Origin: Hirsutella rhossiliensis
Taxonomy: Eukaryota > Ascomycota > Sordariomycetes > Hypocreales > Ophiocordycipitaceae
NCBI RefSeq assembly: GCF_020360975.1
Contig: NW_025408668.1
Coordinates: forward strand, 7,378,001-7,442,000
DNA: 64,000 nucleotides
Direction of reading: 5' to 3'
The notes below the pieces were generated by a model that saw only the letters and a list, made by a program, of their open reading frames with translations, was not told the origin of the DNA and made no database searches. Each line of letters begins with the position of its first letter. Position 1 is the first letter of the stretch. This document shows, piece after piece, positions 34,751-43,728 of this stretch. Position numbers and translations under genes: made by a program.

Positions 34751-34801
34751 GCGCCCTCTCTAGAGAGATATCTATTAGATCTATTAATTAATAGCTTATA
34801 C

Positions 34802-34974
34802 TATCACGGAGTAAGCAGAGGCGTGCGTAGGTGCCGTCTATGGGATAATATTAATAAGCTATATAGAGCTCTCCTATGCGTATATATACGTACGGGATCC
34901 GGCCCTCCGTACGTAACTATACGGCTTAGGCTATAGCCTAAGCCTATAACCTATAATAGTTAAAGACTCTTATA
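34802..34974 (-). repeat. LTR copy C (5' LTR)
   Basis: About 173 bp, starting TATCACGGAGTAAGCAGAGG and ending CTCTTATA, followed by the right GTTAT duplication. It shares the central TAATATTAATAAGC and GGATCCGGCCCTCCG blocks with copies A and B, but lacks a short segment present in them. Confidence 0.83.
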
Positions 34975-34979
34975 GTTAT

Positions 34980-36120
34980 AGGTACCTAGATTATCGACTA
35001 TAGGGTGTCCCGTAATAGAAGGCGCCGGGACCCTAACTTTAAGGCGAAGCTCGTTAAAGCGTTTATAAAGCTACTAGAACCCTTCCTCCTTCTCTATATT
35101 AATAAGGCTAAAAGCGAAATTAGCTATAGACCGTTAATTAGTAACTTTAGTAGCCTAGAAGAGATATATCTTAAACTAGTTCGTTTTATATATATTATTA
35201 AGTCCTAAGACTTCTAGAAAGCGCTTCTATATCTACTCGCACTAAGGGTATATCTAAAAGATAGCTTCGACCTTCTACTTATCGTTATCGTCGCTAAATT
35301 TAACTATATACTTAAGGCCGCGTTGGGTAATCGATAAAGGCCTAGGTTATAGTCTTACTACTAGGGCAGGCATAGATCTTCTAGCGGTCGTTATATATAT
35401 CTCGCTAGCGGAAGAAGCTCTCTTTAGTAGAGTCCCTAATAATCGAGGCTATCTCGCGAGCTAGAAGGGCACGATACTTAGAAAGGCTCCTCTCGAGCTC
35501 TTACTATACTTAGGTTCGCGATAAACGTTATAAGCTAAATAGTCGATTATTGTTAACGTAAAAAGTCTACTTCTAGTAGGATCTCTTTATTACGGATGCA
35601 ATAATCTTAATAGGGCAGTTAAGCTTCTATAAGGAAGCTATACGAAGGCCGCTGCTTAACGAAGCTCGTTAGAGGCTACGATTATAAATAAATATAATAT
35701 ATATAGGTAAGACCTACCCGTTAATCTCACGCTTGCGTAAGCTAGAGCTCTTAACGATAGCGGCGCTATGACTGCGATAGAAGCTCTAGAGGAAGTCATA
35801 GAGCTCGTTAAAGGAGTCAAAGGTTAGCGAGGGCGGCAGAGGTGGAATTGGCAGCCCGACGAGCTCTTCGGCAGGCTGTTCGGCAGGCTATTCGGTAGGC
35901 TGTTCGGCAGGCTGTTCGGCAGGCTGTTCGGCAGGCTGTTCGGCAGGCTGTTCGGCAGGCTGTTCGGCAGGCTGTTCGGCAGGCTGTTCGGCAGGCTGTT
36001 CGGCAGGCTCTTCGGCAGGCTCGTTGAGGATAAATCGTAGGTCCATCGCGAATAGCTTCACTTTGCGATGTAGGTGGGAAGGGCAGATTTCTCCCTTAGC
36101 GGGGCTTTACGCTACGCTTA
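34980..36120. pseudogene. Right arm of the class II element, degenerate ORF ending in (LFGR)n
   Basis: A plus-strand frame at 35005-35208 (SRNRRRRDPNFKAKLVKAF...) reads on through TAG codons, then degrades. From about 35750 a frame reads ALNDSGAMTAIEALEEVIEL and continues, past one TAG, through RQRWNWQPDE into 13 LFGR repeats, ending LVEDKS-stop near 36039. This suggests a host-strand protein of the element with a repetitive C terminus. Transposase identity is not established; no catalytic motif was recognised. Mutation is heavy to about 35840 and light beyond. Confidence 0.45.
35864..36019 (+). repeat. Tandem array, 13 x 12 bp, coding (LFGR)13
   Basis: Unit CTGTTCGGCAGG, 13 contiguous copies with no length variation. 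The first and last begin CTC, and the third shows two transition changes (CTATTCGGTAGG) of the RIP type. In one plus-strand frame every unit reads Leu-Phe-Gly-Arg, and the frame leaves the array to a stop near 36039. Confidence 0.92.
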
Positions 36121-36250
36121 GCGCGGCTCCCTCCTTTGCCACGTTGGTGCAGCTAAATTGGGTGGCGGGGGCTGGGCGGGCGGGGTACGCGCAGAAAAAG
36201 TGGATCGTCCGTGCAAATAGAGACTTTTGTCTGTGCAAATAGTAATACTC
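36121..36250 (-). repeat. Right terminal inverted repeat
   Basis: Inverted counterpart of 26001-26130. It keeps the C residues that are T in the left copy at three CpA sites, so it is closer to the unmutated form. The 8-bp duplication TTTATTTT follows at 36251-36258. Confidence 0.9.
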
Positions 36251-36258
36251 TTTATTTT

Positions 36259-37261
36259 AGAGTTCCCGCATCGCCCCTACAAAAAGACTACAGTGGGGTG
36301 GACGAGAGGTTGGAGGTCCCTTATCGCTATCTTTCAGTGGAGCAGCCGCCGCCGCCGCCTGGGGCCACAGCGCTCATGGCGCTGACGCTAACATCCATCC
36401 ACCAACCTCGGGCCAGGCGCATGATGCTGCCGCGATGGCCTCGGCGCCAGAGGCAGACGAGATGCCAATGGGCAAAAGACGAGAGAAGCACGGCTCATGA
36501 GAAGCTCGTCGGCCCTCTCTGCGGTTCAAGGCCTGGTCAGCTACAGATGTCTTGTGCACCATGTGCTCCCTCCTGCGTCATCGCCTCGCTGGAGACGTCG
36601 CCGGCATCGGTCAAGCAACACGTCGTTTCCCACCGAGCAGACTACGGCATGAGTCAGGGCTAACAAGCTTCATCATGTCGAATCCTACAGGCCCAGCCTT
36701 GCTATCTTGATCGTGAAAGCGCAAGTAGACGGTTGATACACGGTCTGCCAGTGGCCGTCAGCCTGAGACGCTTGATTCCTTTTGCCTCTCGTACCCTTGT
36801 TTCTGCTCGATTCGTCAGCAAGAGCCCAGGGTCTAGAGAGGAATAAGCACCAAGTCGGACAATACGAGCTGCTCGCATGTCGCGATGCCTCTCTTCCTTT
36901 GGGGGAAAAGGCGCCGCGCCAATCTCGACACCTGGGACTGCTTCTATTTTCTCCGTCGTCCATGTGCAGCCGTTGTCGATGCGACATTCCATGTGCCTTG
37001 ACGGCAAACACGGTAAAGCATCCTCACATCATCATGATCCCGCTGACAAGATCATCAACGCCAGTAGCTCCTCGTCTGACAGTGGGTCAACGAGCCGTGC
37101 CCCAAGACGGACTACCTCGCTGCGCCGTCGTTCTGCGAGACCCAGGATATAAAGCCCCCGCTCCCCAGACACGGGGTCCCCGGGCGGAGTGGTCCATCAA
37201 GCATTGCGGACGTCTGTACTCAACCTTGTCTTGCAAACGGCAGGACGAGATAGCATCATCG
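36259..37261. other. Intergenic region between transposon and esterase gene
   Basis: About 1 kb with no supported gene; frames up to about 185 codons have no domain signature. Probably the esterase promoter. Confidence 0.5.
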
Positions 37262-38093
37262 ATGGCTCCCTTCTTTCAGTCTCTTGGTCGCTTGGCCATA
37301 CTGGGCCTCGTCCTCTTCTCGCAGGGCGGTGGTGAGTGACGACAGCCCCAAGTATCACGTCGAAGCTCGTGGTCCAACTAACCTAACCGCTTCTTCCTCA
37401 TCCCACTCAGGCTCGCATGACATCCGGGACGAGTCTCGCGCCGAGGCAGCCAAGGTGCCGTTGCGCCTCATGCCCCTGGGCGCGTCCATCACGTACGGCG
37501 TCAAGTCTTCGGACGGCAACGGCTATCGCAATGACCTGCGGCAGATGTTGGTTCGCGACGGCTACCAGGTTGACATGGTCGGGTCCCGCAAGGCCGGGTC
37601 CATGAGCGACAACGACAACGAGGGGTGGCCGGGGCTCAGGATCGAGCAGGTCCAGGCCAAGGGCGACGTGTCGGTGCCGAGACTCAAACCAAACCTCGTG
37701 GCTGTCAACGCCGGCACCAACGACTGCGCCCAGAACTTTGACATTGCGGGCGCCGGCGGGCGTATGGACCGCCTGCTCGAGTCTGTGTGGGCCAAGTCTC
37801 CCCGCTCCACCATCATCTTGTCCACCCTGCTCGTCAACGGCAACCCGGTCATTGAAGCCCGCGTTCTGCGTGTCAATGAGCAGCTGCGGAGCCTGGCCAG
37901 GCGCAAGGCGGCCGCGAGGAAGAGGATCGTGCTGGTGGAAATGCACGGCGCTGACGGCCCTCAGAAGGGTGACTTGGTGGACGGCACGCACCCCAACGAC
38001 GCGGGTTACAACAAGATGGCCAAGATCTGGCACAGGGGCATCCAAGAGGCGGCCTCGAAGGGATTTCTGCAGAGGCCCGCGCCCAAGTTGTGA
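37262..38093 (+). CDS. Secreted SGNH/GDSL-type esterase (CE3-like)
   Basis: Two exons, 37262-37331 and 37411-38093, with a 79-nt GT-AG intron, give 250 residues. The first exon encodes a hydrophobic signal peptide (LGRLAILGLVLFSQGG), so the enzyme should be exported. SGNH landmarks are all present: block I PLGASITYG with the nucleophile Ser at about residue 48, an invariant Gly in the GYRNDLR region, block III NAGTNDCAQN with Asn, and block V DGTHPNDAGYNKMA with the Asp-His pair near residues 214-217. Length and pattern resemble carbohydrate esterase family 3 (acetylxylan esterase-like). Plant- or fungal-polysaccharide deacetylation is an inference. It is the first gene right of the transposon. 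Confidence 0.9.
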
Positions 38094-38320
38094 GGCGACG
38101 CAGTCAGCAGTTACCGAGAAGCGTGGGTAGTGTTTGGTATCGTATCGCCCGACGCCCTGTTTTGCCGTGGGGCCGACGTCGGAAAGAGAGGGATATGCAC
38201 AGCAATTGGAAAGTGATTGGGCCTTGTGCTTTTCGTCGTTGCTCGCATGTTGGCCTTGTGAACGACGAGCACTCGCTCTCACTACTGAGTCCAAATTAGC
38301 GGACTAACTAACATGAATCA

Positions 38321-38392
38321 TCCGGTATGGTGTAGTGGCTAACATCGCTCGCTCTCACCGAGCAGCCCTGGGTTCGATTCCCAGTACCGGAG
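38321..38392 (+). tRNA. tRNA-Glu(CUC)
   Basis: A 72-nt cloverleaf: acceptor TCCGGTA pairs with TACCGGA. The D arm (A-box) is TGGTGTAGTGG. The anticodon stem GCTCG/CGAGC encloses the loop CTCTCAC with anticodon CTC, which reads GAG. The T arm (B-box) is GGTTCGATTCC. G is the discriminator, there is no intron, and a T5 run follows at 38412. An identical copy lies at 43657-43728 on the minus strand. Confidence 0.97.
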
Positions 38393-38411
38393 TATGAGTA
38401 GTATATTTGAC

Positions 38412-38416
38412 TTTTT
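38412..38416 (+). terminator. Pol III terminator of tRNA-Glu
   Basis: TTTTT, 20 nt after the tRNA 3' end. Confidence 0.6.
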
Positions 38417-40385
38417 CCAAGATCTTTTTGCCTCGGGCTTATGTTTCCCTCGTACTTGCACATATCTTCGTGCTCTCGTGAGACGCCAAATAACTAAGCG
38501 CAAGTGGCGTTTGCGTAGCTTTCGGTTTGTCTGGGGGTGGCAGTAGAATTGAATTTGACGACTTTTAAGCATGCAAGCAACCGCGAGCTTGGTGCAGATA
38601 GTGGAGTGGCTTCGTCACCGCGTTTGCTCGGGATTGACTTCAATCTTGTCTAGTCGATATAGTCGGCATTTTAACGTCCTTGCCGAGAGGAAACGGCTGG
38701 CGAATGGGGAGTAGTGTCGCGATGAATGAAGCCGACCACTAATTAATGCCGCAGTGCGTCTTCCTGCGCAAAGCCAAGTGCTGTCACGCGGCTTGTGACG
38801 GCGAATCCACGCATGGCTTGGCGGAAATCGAGTGCCATGAGACACTGGATATCCAATCCACCGTACGGTTCCTGCCCGGAAATGTCCATTCTAGGCAAGG
38901 TGGCCAGTGCTGTGCTCCCGGTGTCGCCATGACGTGCAACGACAAGACGACGGCCACCGTAATTAAGTGCGTGTACCGGTACTGTAAGCGACTCTGACTT
39001 GTGGTAAGCCTGTCGCAATGCCTTGCGCGGCGGCAGCAGCCATGGTGGTGGTGGAGACGCAGCGTTGGTTGGCTAGCGTCGGTGTTGTCCCGAACCCCCG
39101 GCTTGGTCCCGGAGTCTGGAGAGTTCGACAAAGGAAGAGGGTGTGCGGGGGGCACATCGTGGGCTTTTGATTGCGTTGGTGGCCCTGTAGGGCTCTGACA
39201 ATGCAACGCTCAGGGCGCCTACTGCTTCTTTCGTTGCTATTCATCTGGATAACGGGGCTCTCGAGGCTCTTTTTAGATCCGCCCGCGTTCTCTTGAGCAA
39301 TAAATTTGACCGCTCCGTCCAATTCTGCTCTCTCATCTACTGTACAAGCTAGGTCGGTACTTGGTAAAAAGTATGCATACTGAGGAGTCATGTCGTCGTC
39401 TGGAGATTTGACTGGGTGGCTTGTCGATCGCGGATGCTTCGTCAATGAGCCTTGCGCGGAGCCTTTCCAAAAGTCCTGTGCTACGACATGCAGCGTCTTG
39501 TTGGCTCTGGTCCAGGTGCATGCATTGCCTCGTTCGCGCTGCAGGCCGTCCGTCATCTGGCCTCTCCTCCCTCCCCCTCCTTGCCTTTTTCCACTTTGCT
39601 TCATTTGCCCGCCCGTCCTGCCGAGTCTGCATGTCTTGAGCCCTGCCGAGAACGGGGAGCTAAGTTGTAAGGCTGGCCATGCCCTGTCCGTATGTGTCCT
39701 GTGGCCAGGTGGTCTCTACCACGAACGAATTACCAGACAGCAGCGCAGATCCACTCGGTGGAGGGGGGGGGGGAGACCGGGTGTCGAGCAAGGGGGGGCG
39801 GACGGCGTGTCACGGTGAACAGCGGAGTGACTTGTATTGCTAACGGCATTGATCCCGACACGTGGCACGTCACAGACGCATCACCGCACAAATCTTGAGG
39901 CTCTGTTGGCAGGCCTGGTAGTGCTGCGGGTGTCTCTGCCACCGTTGCAACTTTCTCCTCCGCACTGCGCGGCCCCTCAGCTCGTCGGAGAACGCTAAGC
40001 CTGATTGGTAACGGCTCTAGGCAGCAGCCTGCGTGGTCGCCAACCAAAGCCGCCCTGCCCTTCATTCACGTAAGCAGCAGTCCGTGCGACTACATCACCA
40101 AACGACTCGCCTTTGTCTCACTAACTACTCCGCTGCCTCCCTCCTCCTCTCAATTCCTTCCCACACCTCCCGCCCTCCCACCACGCACTCACCCCAGCCA
40201 TCTCACATCGTCTCGTCCCGACTTCTTCTTCCATCACTCACCTCCTGCGGGCTCACGCCGACGACGTCGCCTCCTCTTCTGCCCTCTTGGCCCTCGCTGG
40301 TGCTCACCACTGCGGCACCCGTCTGTGGCGGGTCCAGCAACCGCCTCCCTTCTTACTTGGCTCACCATTTCCATCGTCTTCCATC
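38417..40385. other. Intergenic region upstream of the C2H2 regulator
   Basis: About 2 kb. It contains a cysteine-rich 83-codon frame at 38746-38997 (+) without signal peptide or known family, a G-run at 39761-39773, and long pyrimidine-rich promoter/5' UTR-like sequence at 40090-40385. The zinc-finger frame is open from 40287 but without domain content before 40386. A long leader is usual for fungal regulators. Confidence 0.5.
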
Positions 40386-42710
40386 ATGGCAAGCTCTAAC
40401 CCTCGTCGGCGGCCCTCGGTCACCACTCCCGGCGACAATGGACAACCCCCCAAACCCAACAAGTCTCTCCGCAAAGGTGCCACCTTCCACTCGCCTCCCT
40501 CCCCTGCCCTTTCGTCTCTCGACAAGGCCTCTTCGCCTCCCCAGATGTCCCGCTCTTGGTCCGGTCTTGAAGAGACCGTCGGCGCCAACCGTCGTCGGGC
40601 CGCCCTGACCCTCGACAACTTCCACAAGGCCATGTCCAAGGTTCATGACGACGAGTCTACCCCGTCCAAGCTTAAAAGACAGGCCTCGCTCCGCGACAAC
40701 GGCCATCCTGTCCCTCCCGGTCTCTTTACCCGGGCCCTGGCCAAATCGGATACTGAACAGCCGTCATTGCTTTCTCGCTCTGCCCCTCGATCTGGGCGTC
40801 GAGGCTCCGACAGCGGGCTCGGCTCGTCCCTGGCCTCCACCGCAGACAAGTGCACGGCGGCAACAATCATGACACGCGTGTCCGCTCCCGCCCTCACGGG
40901 CTCATCCAAAGCCAAGCAGACACTGCCTGGCCTGACGCAGAGGGCCCTGGACCGCATCCACGAACACATCCTCCGTCCTCTGATGCGGGAACCGGACTTG
41001 AAAGAGTTTCAGCAAATCCTCAAAGAGGTTCCCCGCCGCATCAGCTCGAAGGAGATCATATGCCTTCGGGATATCGAAAAGACGCTCATACTAACGGCTC
41101 CAGTAAGTCAACATGTGACCTCCAGCCAAGATTGGGGAGATGCTCATCATGTATTTTTGCAAAAGGGGTGTGCCCAGACCGTGTCTTCCTACCTCGACTT
41201 CTGCTCTTTGGTGGTGGACTGCATTCAAGCAACAGTCGAATTTCTTTCCGATCGCGAGCAAATCAGGCCCAACGACCGGCCTTACACCAACGGCTACTTT
41301 ATCGACTTGAAGGACCAGATCCTCGAGTACGGTCACCAGCTTCGTGCCGCCAGAAGCGGCAAGGGCATCGCCGACAACATGGATGTTGATCCGTATGTAC
41401 CGCGCCAGGCCACTGCCCAGAATCTCACTGACCTGTTGCAAAGGGGCGACAAAGTCGAGCTCTTGGGTGGTATCGCCGAGAATGGACGCCCCGCCCAACT
41501 CGTCCGCGTCAAGCCGGACGGCACCGCCATCTCGTTGGCGACCGGCAAGCCAGTCGCAATGGACAAGCGCCCCGTCCAGTTCAAGCGCTCCCTGAGTGAG
41601 CAGCGTGAGGACGAAGAAGAGATTATGCGATCAATGGCTCGTCGGAAGAAGAATGCGAGCCCTGAGGAGCTGGCGCCCAAGCGATGCCGTGAGCTGGGCT
41701 GCAACAAGGAGTTCAAGCGTCCGTGCGACCTGACCAAGCACGAGAAGACGCACTCTCGGCCATGGAAATGCCCCTTTGCGACCTGCAAGTATCACGAGTT
41801 TGGCTGGCCTACGGAGAAGGAGATGGACCGGCACGTCAATGACAAGCACTCGGACTCGCCCGCCATGTACGAGTGCTTTTACACGCCCTGCCCGTACAAG
41901 TCCAAGCGCGAGTCCAATTGCAAGCAGCACATGGAGAAGGCCCACGGCTGGCACTACAACCGTAGCAAGACCAACGGCAAGAGGCCGTCGTCGACACCGG
42001 CCAGTCAGTTTCAGCAAACTCCGCCTCTCGGCAGCGAGTCTACCCCTTCGACCACGCCTGCGTTCAGCGCTCCCACACCTCCTCAGGAGCAAGAGGCGCT
42101 TCTTCACGGCGTCTCCATCTTGCCTCCTGGAATGGAATGCCTTGACACGCACGGGTACCAGATGGGTGCCTCGGGTGTCGTGGGCCTCGGGCTTGAGGGC
42201 CTTTCAACCGATGCCAATGGGCTATACCCGGCGTACCAGGACGGACCTGGGTTCATCTCGGAGGAGGACATTTACGCAGCATCGGTCCAGCTTCCGAGTC
42301 AGGCGCCGACCATGAATCAGTCATTCGACAAGATGATGCCCGGTGGTTTGCCAATGTACTCGGGCTTCCAGCTCTGTCAGCCGCAGCTCGATGGCCCAGC
42401 TCAGCCGCAATTCCAGCAGCCACAATTTGCGGCTCCGATGGCTGGACCCACGTTGAAGCAGGGAGACGCCATGTTTTATTCGCCGCCCGACTCGATTCCT
42501 GACGAGGGCTTTGATGAGCCTCATCTTGGGGTGGACAATGGCGATTTCGCGCTGTTTCCGGCTCACGTCGATGTGGGCAACCATTACCAGCTCCCACTGT
42601 TCGATGAGCCGCCGAGCGCCAACCTGGGATTCTCGCAGACATCGCAGCCCGACATTTTCCAACAGATGGAATGGACGAATCTCGACTACGCGAATATGCA
42701 GCAGGTATAG
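40386..42710 (+). CDS. C2H2 zinc-finger transcription factor
   Basis: Two exons, 40386-41102 and 41166-42710, give 753 residues. The 63-nt intron (GTAAGT...AAG) is a multiple of three with no stop, so retention would give 774. Residues about 1-170 are Ser/Pro-rich. About 180-330 form a helical conserved region (QRALDRIHEHILRPLMREPD, DIEKTLILTAP). Three C2H2 units occupy about 410-510: RCRELGCNKEFKRPCDLTKH..H, CPFATCKYHEFGWPTEKEMDRH..H, and CFYTPCPYKSKRESNCKQH..H. The C-terminal 240 residues are Gln/Pro/acidic, typical of activation. The finger block is strongly conserved in my memory of filamentous-fungal proteins, but I cannot name the orthologue. The gene lies between two identical tRNA-Glu genes. 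Confidence 0.88.
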   Translation: MASSNPRRRPSVTTPGDNGQPPKPNKSLRKGATFHSPPSPALSSLDKASSPPQMSRSWSGLEETVGANRRRAALTLDNFHKAMSKVHDDESTPSKLKRQASLRDNGHPVPPGLFTRALAKSDTEQPSLLSRSAPRSGRRGSDSGLGSSLASTADKCTAATIMTRVSAPALTGSSKAKQTLPGLTQRALDRIHEHILRPLMREPDLKEFQQILKEVPRRISSKEIICLRDIEKTLILTAPVSQHVTSSQDWGDAHHVFLQKGCAQTVSSYLDFCSLVVDCIQATVEFLSDREQIRPNDRPYTNGYFIDLKDQILEYGHQLRAARSGKGIADNMDVDPYVPRQATAQNLTDLLQRGDKVELLGGIAENGRPAQLVRVKPDGTAISLATGKPVAMDKRPVQFKRSLSEQREDEEEIMRSMARRKKNASPEELAPKRCRELGCNKEFKRPCDLTKHEKTHSRPWKCPFATCKYHEFGWPTEKEMDRHVNDKHSDSPAMYECFYTPCPYKSKRESNCKQHMEKAHGWHYNRSKTNGKRPSSTPASQFQQTPPLGSESTPSTTPAFSAPTPPQEQEALLHGVSILPPGMECLDTHGYQMGASGVVGLGLEGLSTDANGLYPAYQDGPGFISEEDIYAASVQLPSQAPTMNQSFDKMMPGGLPMYSGFQLCQPQLDGPAQPQFQQPQFAAPMAGPTLKQGDAMFYSPPDSIPDEGFDEPHLGVDNGDFALFPAHVDVGNHYQLPLFDEPPSANLGFSQTSQPDIFQQMEWTNLDYANMQQV

Positions 42711-42753
42711 GAGGATTACGATGGTGGAGACTACGCGGCTAAAATCTCGAAGG

Positions 42754-42904
42754 AACCAGCGTTTTTGGTGAGAAAGCAGGTGACGAAGGATGACGGCAAG
42801 GTTGATTGTGCTTGTGTTGTGCCTATATTCTTAAGCAACCAGCGTCTCTGATGAGAAAGCAGGTGACGAAGAATGACGGCAAGGTTGGTTGTGCTTGTGT
42901 TGTG
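42754..42904. repeat. Direct duplication, two 68-bp copies, 83-bp period
   Basis: Both copies share GAGAAAGCAGGTGACGAAG and GTGCTTGTGTTGTG with only scattered substitutions. It lies 44 bp after the zinc-finger stop codon, so it is probably within the 3' UTR. Confidence 0.85.
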
Positions 42905-43609
42905 TTAGTGTTGTGTTTGTGTTCTCAGCCAAGTGAAGCGGGCTAGGGAGATTGCGCCGGATGTCTGGGGGGATTTGGCGATGGCTTGCCCGCCTCGACT
43001 CGTGACGGGGTCGGTGGAATATTTGGGCACGGACACGAGATTACGAGCCAAGGAAATGAGGCCAATGATGATTGAAGAGAAGGGAGGGGGTTGGTTGGTG
43101 AGCTCGCGCCTTGTTTTTTGCGTTAGAATATGACATTCTCGCTCAGAGCAGTCGGCAATAGAAGACTCTGCCAGTTGCGTGTTTGTCGCGTGAGTGTGCC
43201 AACGATTATGATGCCCCAGCCGAGCGGTTGTGTAAGTAATTGCGTCGGCCCAGTCATTACGCCGTCGGTGGCGAGGAGATGCCGCTACCCTACATAGCCA
43301 TGCGAGTAGATGTGACTCGGCTGCGAAGCCGGTATGCCTTGACATGTTGCTTGACAGTCGCATGTTTGTCTCTGCGACAACCGGATGTTTGATCGTCATC
43401 TTGCGTTCCCTGGCGGAGTGCGTTTACGTACGAGTCGGGAGGTTGTACATGATGTCTTGATCCATCCACTAGAGTAGGTAGGAGCTGGCGAGAGACACCC
43501 AAGGACAGCGACGAATGAGTACCAGACAGCCGCAAGCTCACAGGCCCAGAAGAGCGATGCGAGGAAGTCATCCCCACAAGCAAGAACACCAAAAAAAGAC
43601 CAGACAGCC

Positions 43610-43617
43610 AAAAAAAA
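43610..43617 (-). terminator. Pol III terminator of the second tRNA-Glu
   Basis: A8 on the plus strand, that is T8 on the transcript strand, 39 nt past the tRNA 3' end. Confidence 0.6.
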
Positions 43618-43656
43618 CAAACAATTTCCCATCTCGCGATGACCCCTGGACAACTC

Positions 43657-43728
43657 CTCCGGTACTGGGAATCGAACCCAGGGCTGCTCGGTGAGAGCGA
43701 GCGATGTTAGCCACTACACCATACCGGA
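43657..43728 (-). tRNA. tRNA-Glu(CUC), second copy
   Basis: Reverse-complement copy of 38321-38392, identical over all 72 nt including anticodon CTC and G discriminator. On the minus strand a T8 run at 43617-43610 can terminate Pol III. Confidence 0.97.

Larger units (their letters stand above)
28352..34974 (-). mobile_element. Nested Ty3/gypsy chromovirus, RIP-mutated
   Basis: An LTR retrotransposon of 6.6 kb, transcribed right to left, inserted in the class II element. GTTAT immediately precedes the left LTR (28347-28351) and follows the right LTR (34975-34979), a 5-bp target duplication. LTRs are about 173-186 bp. On the minus strand they would have begun TG and ended CA, now mutated to TA and TA. 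Order along the minus strand is 5' LTR, gag-like region, reverse transcriptase, RNase H, integrase, chromodomain, 3' LTR(s). Two LTR copies stand head-to-tail at the 3' end. All coding parts carry many in-frame TAG/TAA codons. Confidence 0.85.
26001..36250. mobile_element. Composite class II transposon with 130-bp TIRs, RIP-mutated
   Basis: The two ends are near-perfect inverted copies: both start GAGTATTACTATTTGCA read inwards and remain alignable for 130 bp with 5 differences, at least three of them CpA-to-TpA. Flanking 8-bp direct repeats TTTATTTT confirm both ends. An 8-bp duplication is known for hAT, P, Merlin and KDZ/Zisupton superfamilies; the termini do not let me choose. Removing the nested LTR element leaves about 3.6 kb, a plausible size for a transposase-bearing element. 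The interior is AT-rich with CpA/TpG almost eliminated, the signature of repeat-induced point mutation, and is full of stops, so it is almost surely non-autonomous now. Confidence 0.87.
42711..43656. other. Intergenic 3' flank of the C2H2 regulator
   Basis: Holds a 68-bp direct duplication (42754-42821 and 42837-42904). No gene otherwise. Confidence 0.55.

Noticed and set aside
35864..36019. CRISPR-like or satellite array
   Set aside because: Units are contiguous without spacers, keep a reading frame and sit inside a transposon; there are no CRISPR systems in fungi.
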